Source: Trochalopteron elliotii (lineage: Eukaryota; Chordata; Aves; Passeriformes; Leiothrichidae). Taken from it: a stretch of DNA of 64,000 bases. Numbering within the stretch: the stretch's first letter is position 1; every line of letters starts with the position of its first letter. Both the position numbers and the translations under genes were made by a program. Location of the stretch: NCBI GenBank assembly GCA_024734555.1, contig JANPWX010000009.1:354416-418415 (forward strand), read 5' to 3'. The notes under the pieces are model-generated. The model was given only the letters and a program-made list of their open reading frames with translations. It was not told where the DNA came from and did not search any database. Positions 13,600-23,700 of this stretch are shown here, in pieces.

Positions 13600-14146
13600 G
13601 CAAGGGTTATTTTCCTACGTAAATGTTCTAAGATGATCAAGTCCAACTGTTAGCTCAGTGGTTATGCTACATCCGCCACTAAACCATGTCACCAAGTGCC
13701 ACATCTGCACATCCTTTAAATACCTCCAGGGATGGTGACTCCAACATTTCCCTGCGTAGCCTCTTCCAGTGCTTGACAGCCCATTTGGTAAAGAAAAACT
13801 TCCTAATATCCAATCTAAACCTCCCCTGTTGCAACTTGAGGCTGTTTCCTCTTGTCCTATCATTTGTTATTTAGGAGAAGAGGCCAACCCCCAGTGGCTA
13901 CAACCTCCTTTCAGGGAGTTATAGAGAGCAGTGAGGTCTCCCCTGAGCCTCCTCTTGTCTGAACTAAATACCCTCAGCTCCTTCAGATGCTCCTCATAAG
14001 ACTTGTGCTCCAGACCCTTCCCCAGCTCTGTTGCCCTTCTTTGGACATACTTCAGCACCTCAATGTCTTTCTTTCTGTGAGGGGCCCAGAAGTGGACATA
14101 GGAGTTGATGTGTGGCCTCACCAGTGCCAAGTACAATGCTCAGATG
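13600..14146 (-). mobile_element. CR1 LINE 3' fragment (C-terminal ORF2 and 3' UTR), degenerate
   Basis: On the minus strand 13867-14136 encodes a CR1-type ORF2 tail ([42 protein letters not shown] and KRRLRGDL). It continues through the usual NDRTRGN-like region toward 13620, where the 3' end is eroded. Boundaries are approximate. The element is 5' truncated, as is normal for CR1, and broken by substitutions and stops, so inactive. Avian CR1 retrotransposons are chicken-repeat-1 LINEs. Confidence 0.88.
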
Positions 14147-15024
14147 GGTTTCTGAAGACAAACTTGTGAAGCCTTGGAAGATTTACAGATCCTGTGTTAT
14201 TGGGAAGGGCTATAGGTTTTTCACAGCTACCTATACCTGAGGCAGGAACTGAGAGCTGGGCAGAGCCAGGCCATGTTCCCAAGCCCTGATTTCCATGAGC
14301 AGGGTGCTTGGTATAGGTCTTGCCAGCTAAGGAGAGGGAGCTGCTTCCTGGTTCCGTGCCACGCTGAAATCCCCAGTCCTCTTCCAGGTGTGCCAGCTGC
14401 CTAGGTGCCTATCTGCTGCTCTGCAGGAGCACTAGGCTTCTGGTCATCAGAGTGCACCCTGGGAAACATATTTTTCTGGTTGGAGACATACTGGACAAAA
14501 TTGTAACAAAATTCTCCACAGAAAGGCCAAAGGGCAATTTACATACCTCTGGGAAAGAAGTAAAAATTAAGTAGAAATTAACTTTTGAGATTAATAATCA
14601 GGATGAGGCTTTGAGGGCAAAACAGACCAAGTAGCAAATACCTAGTTTGGTGTAATTTATATAGAAACATACAGGAATAGCAATTTGTGTAAAAAATAGA
14701 GGAACTTGAGTCAACTGTATTGCATGCAATTGCATTCCATGCCTTGCAGGCGCCTGGGGTTTGCCAAGGTCGCTGGGAATACAGATGTTAAAGAGCAAGC
14801 CCATTTTAACTATTACTAATTTTACAAATCCTCAGCTTTTTAAATTAGCAATGACACTGTCATTGAACAAGAGAATGAGTGGTTTTGCTTTGGTTTTCAA
14901 AGACATGTTAAATTCTCCTGATGATTCTAGCTACAAGTGTGTCTTATGTAAAGCTATTTTTAACATTTTTTCTGACTCCAATGTCATTGATGTGAACTGT
15001 GTTTTGTTTCTATTTTTTATAGAA

Positions 15025-15067
15025 GAGCTGTAATTACTGGTGTGAATTTATGAAAATTTTTGAAAAG
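15025..15067 (+). repeat. Direct repeat, copy 1
   Basis: Starts GAGCTGTAATTACTGGT and ends TTTTTGAAAAG; shares both ends with copy 2 at 16071-16103 but has about 10 extra bases in the middle. Confidence 0.8.
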
Positions 15068-16070
15068 CAAATACAATGTTTTAATGCCTTTGGGTTATTA
15101 TCTGAGAGACAGACCACATGTCAATGAAACAGGAAGAAAAGAATGTGGTGTTATGGAATTTCATAAGAATCCTTTACTTCCCTCCTAAATGCAGCTAATC
15201 AGGTGTTTCTTTGTCATGTAATTTTAGTAAAATACCTTGGAGTAAGTTAGCGGAAATGTTACCCCTGTTATCTTGTTTATCCTGTGAATTTTTCAAGGGA
15301 ACATTTTTCATTCAGCAGTGTTGTGCTTTCTAACTTGAATGTGAAAACTGATCCAAAGCTGATAACAAAAATCCATTCTTTCTTATCAAAAATGTATACT
15401 TTCTTATCACAAGTAATAGCAAGGCATTTATCACTTTCTGTACCCACATAGAAACAAGAGAATTTACCTGTATTTTTCCCCCATTTTATTACTTTATATT
15501 TTATTTTGGAATTGGTACTTGATTCAAAAAGGCTAAGAAAATATGCTTCTATGCTTCAAAACTAGAAGAACCTGTCACTAAGAAAGGCTATAGATTTTCA
15601 GGCTACAAGATAAAACCAGAGGTACAGACCTGCTGAATTAGATTTTTAATCTAATGGCAAATTTCTAACCCTTGTAACAAGCAAATTACGCTCAGTGTTA
15701 ATTCTATGTATCACCTTGAGGGCAATACTTCTCCTTTATAGAAAACTCATCCCATCATGACTGAAATGGCACTAGTAATTATTCACATACAAATGAAATC
15801 TTATGCATTCAAGATACGCCAAATAAATCAAAACATTAATCTCTGGTATTTTATTTCTGTTTGCTTCGGCTTTATTATGAAAAATGGGAGAGTTGCTTTA
15901 AGCTTTGGACGAAATCCTCCCTCAGCTCTGACAGCTGCAGGAGCTGTGTATCCGGGAGGTTTCTGCTTGTAATTGCCTAGCAAGTCTGACTCAGTTCAAG
16001 AAGGGCCACCTTAAAGGCTGGGCGGGTTTGATTTGCAGCTTTATGGTTTCTTTACTGAAACTGTTGTCAA

Positions 16071-16103
16071 GAGCTGTAATTACTGGTATGAATTTTTGAA
16101 AAG
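16071..16103 (+). repeat. Direct repeat, copy 2
   Basis: 33 bases, GAGCTGTAATTACTGGT through TTTTTGAAAAG, 1,046 bases downstream of copy 1. Only one substitution is seen outside the internal indel. Confidence 0.8.
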
Positions 16104-17164
16104 TTGTCACTGGACTAAAATAAGGACTAAGCTACCCCTCTGTGGGTAGCTTCAGTATTTAATTTCTTCCTAAATTGTCATAAGTTTCCCTTTTTCACAC
16201 GACAGGCATTATGAAATTCCATGAGTTTGTGGCAAGATTTTTTTTGGAGGATGCTTCTTACTGAATCAAAGCTTTGAAGTATTGAATTTACCTGCAGCTA
16301 CTTTTGCAGATTCTTATGCTGCATCACACACAACTTGGCCAGATACCAATCTGCATTGCATCGTGGACAGTGTCCTGCAGGGCATTTTGGCAAGGAAAAT
16401 AAAGCAGAATTGAAATGCCAGCAGGAAGACAGACATCTTATTTTGTTGTTGCACTGATCTGAAAAACAGCTTTGGGTCAGTTCAGCAGGGAGTAATATTC
16501 TGGCTTGAGCAGAACAGTTTTAGAATTACTTATTTTCCCCAGTAGAAAACTCAATTATTTGGCAGCACTCTTTCCTGTGGGGACTCTTTCTTCAGAAACT
16601 ACATTATTTTCTTTGGGAAATCATTCTGCTTTTAGTATTTTTGTACAAGCCACAGATCTGGTAATTGATAACTGCTTTTAAGTTTTTTTAACACTGTTGG
16701 CTTTACGGGATTCAAAATGAAAGACAGTTTCTGGTATCACTTTGTGTTTCTTGAGGTTTCCAAACCTCCCAAGCCTGGGTGAGGGCTCAGCTGGGAGATA
16801 GCAGGGACTGCTCCCAGTAAAGTTGTGGGGGTCTTTTATAACCTTGGGGAAAATGTTTTCGGTTCTGTTTTTCTTCTGTGCTGAGCCTGAGCAGTGGATG
16901 TGCTAGCAACAAGCCCAGCATACTGGCAGAAGAAGAAGTGCCAGAGACAGAAGTGTAAGCAGGAGAAATGTGGTGATGTAGCCCTCAGTGAGGGATCTCC
17001 ACAATCTAAAAAGCATCAGAGTTACAGTGACCCCCAAACCATGTTGTTCTGGTTGTCTTTTGGTTTAAGTAGAGTTTTGACAGCTTTCTGTGCAAAAAGC
17101 TCTGAAAGTATCTGCCATCAGCTTGTGCATTACATGGAGCAGCAACTATAAACCTACTTCTTGT

Positions 17165-17184
17165 GTTTGTTTGTTTGTTTGTTT
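17165..17184 (+). repeat. (GTTT)5 microsatellite forming the exon 1 acceptor tract
   Basis: Five perfect GTTT units run directly into the AG at 17185-17186. The tandem repeat therefore serves as the pyrimidine tract of the acceptor for the start-codon exon. Confidence 0.9.
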
Positions 17185-17186
17185 AG

Positions 17187-17225
17187 ATGACTTTCACTTG
17201 CCTCTTGATGTTGTACCAGCTGTGA
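17187..17225 (+). promoter_or_regulatory. Upstream ORF in the PLEKHG1 leader
   Basis: An ATG at the first exon base opens a 12-codon frame that ends at TGA 17223-17225, 80 nt before the main ATG. It is out of frame with PLEKHG1. A nested in-frame ATG at 17208 gives a 5-codon version. Short upstream ORFs of this kind commonly reduce main-frame translation. Whether the first ATG is used depends on the exon that precedes it, so its function is inferred. Confidence 0.4.
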
Positions 17226-17305
17226 CAGAGGCCCTTGACTCCAAGAAGAAGGAGGAAGATTTGCACAAGGAGAGCAGATCTTTCCGCTACTGTGAAAAAA
17301 CCACC
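17187..17305 (+). other. PLEKHG1: 5' UTR part of the first coding exon
   Basis: The acceptor AG is at 17185-17186, after five GTTT units. The leader between it and the ATG at 17306 contains no stop in the PLEKHG1 frame, so 39 codons upstream of the start are open. A separate upstream ORF (12 codons plus stop, 17187-17225) begins with an ATG on the first three exon bases, and a second ATG in that same frame lies at 17208. The start at 17306 was chosen because it sits in a strong Kozak context (ACCATGG) and its product begins like human PLEKHG1. The upstream exon that splices here is not certain. Confidence 0.75.
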
Positions 17306-17725
17306 ATGGACCTGTCAGACAGTGACCGTCCTGTCAGCTTTAGTTCCACTTCCTCCTCTGCATCCTCCAGGGACAGCCACTGCTCCTTTGGAAGCAGAAT
17401 GACCTTGGTCTCAAACAGCCACTTGGGTTTGTTTAACCAGGACAAAGAAACAGGTGCCATCAAGCTGGAACTGGTCCCAGCTAGGCGATTCTCCAGCAGC
17501 AAGACACACAAAAACTCTGCTGTGGAGCAAGAAGATCCTGAGGAAATCCTTGAGAAAAGGCCAAGCATGCCAAGGAAAGCAGAACCAAAAGGAGCAGGCA
17601 AAAACTCTGCAATGTCCCTGGTCACAGAGCCCACCAGTCCAAAGCTCCTCTACGTAGACAGAGTCGTCCAAGAGATTCTGGAGACAGAGAGGATGTATGT
17701 GCAGGATCTAAAAAGCATTGTCAAG
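17306..17725 (+). CDS. PLEKHG1: PLEKHG1 coding exon 1 (residues 1-140): N-terminus and start of DH domain
   Basis: Encodes 140 codons and ends in phase 0 at donor gtaggg. The first 30 or so residues are a Ser-rich stretch nearly identical to mammalian PLEKHG1. Residues about 60-108 form a divergent charged linker. From about residue 112 the first DH helix begins ([19 protein letters not shown]), with the E-x-x-Y-x-x-x-L pattern of Dbl conserved region 1 at E128, Y131 and L135. The human junction reads E-D-Y-L; here the last codon of the exon is K140. The flanking intron stays open only for another 12 codons, so the exon end is set by the donor. Confidence 0.95.
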
Positions 17726-20700
17726 GTAGGGGGCTTGGTTAAGACAGTGTTAACTGTTCCATAATGACATTTTTTACACTGATTTCACAGTGGGACAGAT
17801 GGACCTGACAATGGAACTGGCATTTGCTGGTCTTTATGAATTAGTGTAACATCGTTGTTTAAGTGTGTTTCTAGTTTTTATTTGATTAGATAAATCTAAG
17901 ATGTTACTATGTGTTCATGAAGAAATAACGGAAAAAAAACATACTATAGCTGGCAGCAAAGAGTGAACAAAGAGTGATAAATGTTTTGCAGTAAAAGATC
18001 TTATATTTTTATATTTACAAAAAAAAAAAATTAGATTGCTTTGTGTCCAAGAATGTATAGCAAGAAGTAAGACAGCTTTAACTGCCTCTTTATATGCTTC
18101 ATCTGAAGGGTCTTACTGATTTTTCCCAGCTCTCCCCTAGTCCTGCAAGTTCTTTCCTCCCTTTTCCCCTGTCCCTTTCATACAACTCACAGCTGCAATC
18201 TGTTCTTTCTCTGTCCTTGGCCTGTAGTATTGAATATGGCGTAAGGATCTGCTGGAAAATACTGTTGTGTGGCTGTAATACAAAGGAATTATGTTTTCTT
18301 TAATACTTATTCTGAATGGGTGTAGCATTTATTAGCAGCAGTAGAGTTTTTGTCCAATCCCTAGCCTAACGGTACCTCTCATTTCTTCTTTCTAGTATAG
18401 GGAAAAATATGGATGAGTCCTCCTATGGATTGTTCTTTTCACTCTGTTCTTGTGTCTGTGCCATCAGCATCATTCCGCTTTGCATTTTTGAAGATGACAA
18501 TTGAGTCCCTTGGCTATTGTTTGTAGCCTACATGTTTAACACACTACGAAGTGCTTAGTGTACTGTTTGTAGAACTTAGAGCTCCAGGTAGGTGTATGTG
18601 GTCATCTGAGATAGGAAATATCGGCCAGCTGGAGACACTCTCCCCACCTGCAGCTTTAATCTGCATGGTCCCACAATAGCATGGGAAAAATGTGAAGGCT
18701 TTGATAACTCAAATGCATGTCGTGATTAGAACACCAGTACCCCACCCTGCAAAGTTCTGAGAAAGGTTGCTGCTTCTGCAAGATTTCATTGGTTTCCATA
18801 GCTGGTGCTGTTACACTACATTCAGCTGTTGCCTGAGTTTTATTTTGGAGTGTTTAAGGTTGTCAGATGTTCCAGAACCAAGTCAGCTTCTGTGCATAGC
18901 AACCACTGAGTAGGCATGACTTCCATGGTTTTGGAAACCTTAGCCCTCACTCATCCTCCTATGCTGTAAACTGTACAACTTGAGAAACTGAAAACTAAAA
19001 TGAGTATCTTGTAACAGATTCTCCAGTTACAAGCAGGAATACCAATAAATGCTTTCTTGAAAATACTTCAAGCATCATTACAGTAGATGTAGAGTAAATA
19101 TGACAAATGCATTTTTAGTTTTGGAAAGAACTGGAAAAATTGTGAACCTGTGAAATGCCCAAGCCTATTTCCTGCAGCAACTAATAATGAATCTAGAAAG
19201 CTTTGTGTGAAACTAGACAGCTTATTTGAGACGTGGATAGGTTGGCAGTGGAGCTTTTCTTCGGTAGGTGCTGAGGATGCAAGGGCTTCAAAGGAGCTGC
19301 TTCCCAGATGGTGAAGACGGTGGGGAACCAGCTGCCTCAGCCTGTGCAGAATGTTCTTCTCTTGGTTTCAGGGGAGGGGGGTGTGACTGGGAGCAAACTT
19401 CTTCAGAAGGGCCCATTTCAAAAGTTTCTCAGGATTCCTTTCTCCACAAGTTACCTTAGCAATGCTGCAGTAGTTCACCCAAGCAAGGGTGGGGGTTGTG
19501 TGAAGGTTGGGAAGACTGCACAGAGATCTGTAGGAGTGCCGTAGCCGTATAGATTTTGATTATCTGGGCCCCTGTGATTTGAGGCCATTTAGTTTGGCAG
19601 GCAGATAACTGGTGCTGAGCCAAACTAAGATGAAGGGAAGAAGCTTGATTTGTCTTATTTTCCAGATAAATACGGGTCAGAATTTGGCAGATGGTTAGGA
19701 AATGGGACGGAAATGGGAAAAGGGGAGCTGGAGAGAGGTCAAAGGGCAACTTTGCCCAAGGAGCATGTGGGAACTGAAGAGATACATGAAAGTGGGAGCT
19801 GGTGGAGTAAAGCATAAGCAAGTGAACCAGTGGTAAGTGGAGAGAGAGAAAATAATTACAGGGAAAACCATGTGAGGAAGTGAGGGAAAACCCGGGAAGT
19901 GGAAAGTTCAAGTATGAGATTGGATGGAACTGGAGCTCTTGAGTGAATTTGCAGCTGATGGTCAATACAGAACCAGTGGTGGGGTCATCTGGTCCAACCT
20001 CCCTGCTCAAGCAGGGTTGTCTTAGAGCACATGGCACAGGATTGTGTCCAGATGGTTTTTGAATACTTCTAGTGAGGGAGACTACATAACCTTTCTGGGC
20101 AATCTGTTCCAATGCTCAGACACCCTTCCTCATCTTCAGGTAGAATTTCTTGTGCATCAGTTTCTGTCTGTTGCCTCTCACCCTAGTGCTTGGCACCTCA
20201 GAGAAGAGGCTGTTACACCCTTCCTCAGGTGCTTCATTGATAAGCTTTCCCTCTGTCCCCTCTTCTCAAGGCTGAATAGGCACAACTCTCTCAGTGTTTC
20301 CTTGTAAGCGAGGTGCCCCAGTGCCCTAATCATATTCATTGCCCTCCACTGGACCCATTCCAGGAAGTCCATGTCTCTGGTGCTGAGGAGCCCAGGACTG
20401 GACATAGCCCTCCAGATGTGGCTGCACCAGGGCTAAGTTGAAGGGGAGGATCATCTCCCTCAGCCTCCTGGCAATGCTCTTCCTAAAGCACCCTAGGATG
20501 CCATTGGCCTCCTTGGCCATAAGGACGCACTGCTGGCTCATGGACAGCTTGTTGTCCACCAGGACCCCTGGAAGCTTATGTACACAGTCTAAAAGTAGTA
20601 AGGAGGGCTGGTTTTTTTTGGTTTCAGGATGGGGGTTTTCTGGCTGAGGTAGGGAGAAAGAGGAGGGGGGCAACCCACATACAAGGAGCTAAAAGCTGAA

Positions 20701-23700
20701 GAGATGTCAGAGTGAGGACAGCATAAGAACAAAAAGGGGAAAATCAATAGGTGCTATTTTAATCACCCTCTACCCCCAGCTGAGATCTATCAGTAGAGAT
20801 GTAGTCTAATATTTTTTGTCCTCTAGTAGAGAGGATTTGCTAATGCCACATTCTCTGTAGGCAGTAGGAACATACTTTAAAAAAATGTTCTCACTGTCAT
20901 TTCCAGGACTTTGAAAAAGGTTTCATGGCTGGAACTGAGAGGCTGTCAAAACTCACATTCTCTACATTTCTGGCATAAAAATGCAAAGCAAATTTGCATA
21001 TTTTTTTTTCCTCTTCATTGGGTGGGGGTGCTATTTGTTTGGCTTTTAGGGAGTGGGAACTATTTTTTATTAGTTTCAGTGGGGGGGAGTGTTGGTTTTA
21101 TTTATTTCTCTTGATCATTTCTTTTTATATATCCATACTCTTTCTCATTAGTCAGATCATTAATGAATGCCTAAAAACCAGGATGGAGCCCAGTATTAGG
21201 CCCTAGGGTTTGCCAACAGCCACTGGCCTCCAACTGGATTTTGTGCCTGTGATCAGCACCCTCAGGTCCTGTTGGTTCAGCCAGTTCTCAGTCAAACTTA
21301 CTGTCTGCTTATCCAACTCCTACTCCTTCAGCTTGTGCATGAGGATCTCAAGGGAGTTAAAAGCCTTCCTGAAGTCAAGGTAGACAATATCCACTGCTTT
21401 CCATTCATCTACCAAGCCAGTCATTTCATAGTTAAAAGGTTATCAGACTGGTCAACTTTCCCTTGGTGAATACCTCATGACTGTTCTTGATTACCTTCTT
21501 GTCTTTAGTGTGCCAGGAACTGGTTTCCAGGACTAGCTGAGCACAAATGACCTATTGACATGGATGATTGTGAAATTGCACGTAGGATCCTGGTACTAGT
21601 CATAATATCAAAAGTCAGCTCATTAAGAGTTAGCCTATGGTATTTTGGGCAGTGTCCTTTCCAACCTATGTTGTCCTTAGAACATGGAGTTGTCATGCCT
21701 GAAGTAAAATACTATGGAGGAATGGGGCAAAATAGAATTTTGTCCTTTTTTATGCTTGTATTGACCTAATGCTGTTAGGTCATTGGTAAGTAAATAAATA
21801 AAGTAAAAAGTCATAACTTCTGTTGCCTTTTGAGTATCTGGATGATCTTAACCATGCCGAGTTGGTAGACCAAAGTAGAAATAGACTTCATGGGATATGG
21901 TTAATGTGATTTTTGAATAATCCTGGAGAGCTGCTGAGGTTTTCCAGTTTTCTTTCCAACTGCTGACAAGAAGTATTTGGCAGGCTTAGGATGAGTGAGA
22001 GGAGACCGTGCAGGTGCTATTTGGCAACTCTGCTCCAGGATAAGCATTAAAAAACAATGCCTTTTCTAGGCAGTACAGCCATTTTGCCTGTGACCTGGAA
22101 GGACAGTTGGGTTAAGATTGTTTTGAGGCACACTGCTGTGATTCTTGCACAGGCAAGCATTGCAACAAGGATAGAGTGAACTTTTCCACCATTTGGTATG
22201 TTTTATCAGATGATCTGTTAAGGATAATTGCAATTTTGAATGAGTGCAGCTTGAAGCTTGTTTTGGGCAAGTTTGTGATGAGGAATTGGATACCTCTGTT
22301 TCCTGCTTGTGTCATGCTGACAGGTGTACTGACCAGGGCAAAACTCACTGACCTTTTCCTCTTCAAGACGTAGCCTGACTTTTTCAAGTAGTAATGCAGT
22401 TAGAATAGACCTAAACTTCAATTAGAGTCACTTACTGAAGTGATTTTTTTCCCCCCTAAGTAAAATGCTGTCCCTGAAATTATAAAAAATCTGTATTTTA
22501 CCTTTGCAGTCCATAGGAGTCAGAAGCCTCCATTAATAATGTATATAAATGCTTTTAACTGTAGAAAGGCATCAACATTTCTGTTTTACCTTTGCAAAGT
22601 GAAAGAATAATGCAAATGTACTATTACAATACTTGCACCTGCACCCCTATCAGTATAATAATACAAGTAAAAGGTCACTGGTATCTGTAGAATGACTAGA
22701 GGGGACTAAAGTGTGCATTGTCAGTGTGTTTCACATGTATTTGATGTAAACAGAGGTTGAGCTTCAGAAATCTTGAACTCCATCTGAAATCTGAGAGACT
22801 TCGTTTATGTGAATGAATTCCTCTACCCTTTAATTCCAAATGTGACCTTTTTTTTAAAACCATCTCCACTGAACTAGTTGAAGTCTTTGTCCTATCTCCT
22901 CTCCAGATCTTTTGTCCTGGCCCCCTCCTTTTATACTTTAGTCTTCTCATTTGAAAATGTCCCATTCCCCTCTGCTCAGTCTCCTGCCCATGATCTTGCT
23001 GCCTCTTTGTTTTACGTCTTCCTTCAGTAAATCCCATCTGCATCCCATCAGTATGTTGTCTCATTCCCTTACATGATATTTTGCTTTTTAGTATTAATCT
23101 TCCTTATGTTCTTCATATCTCCTGATTCCAGAACTCTCTCCATAGTTCTCCCAGCAGCCTGACAACATTTCCCTCACCTTTCCTTATTTTTCTGCCCTCT
23201 TAAGTACACAGAAGTTGAGGGGTGTCCACCAAGCTTTCCTTGCTTCCCATTTTGTCCTTCCCATCTTTCTGTAGTAGTCCTTTATGTCTCCTCTGCCCTG
23301 AAATTGCACAGCATGTTTTTCTATATTGTGTATGGTTTGCAGAGAGTCACTGAGATACAGGAACAATCTTTTTCCATGCTCTTGCCTCAGAGGATCAGAT
23401 CTGAGCCAGATGTCACGGGAGCACCTGAGAATGGCAATTGTGGTTTAAGGCCTTGTGAAACCTGAGCTGAGACTTGCAAAGGACCATTGCTAGAAGTTCC
23501 TACTGAGGATCCATGAATTTGAAGGGTTTCTCTTCCCTCCACCTTAAAATGGTCAAAAATAGGGGAATTTACGTTAAGGCAGCAAAAGACATAGTTTCAG
23601 AAACAAAGTCTCCATTATGCTTGCATCTGCTGCTGTCTCTCCCTGAGACATGAGGATATGGTTCTTGTCTCTGCTAGTCAGCCTGGGGGTGCTTGTCTTC

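Larger units (their letters stand above)
14147..17164. other. Non-coding stretch before the start-codon exon
   Basis: No coding exon found. It includes a 33-43 bp direct repeat (15025-15067 and 16071-16103) and a small patch with an AP-1 site TGACTCA (15987-15993) and a GGGCGGG box (about 16020). Both are described as findings. Confidence 0.55.

Noticed and set aside
19456..20112. Open frame of 218 codons on the minus strand
   Set aside because: It begins inside the CR1 3' region and runs through a purine-rich tract that lacks stops by composition; no domain, no splice logic.
22696..23064. 122-codon Lys/Arg-rich minus-strand frame
   Set aside because: Lies in the pyrimidine-rich tract; the basic residues follow from purine-rich codons on that strand, not from a gene.
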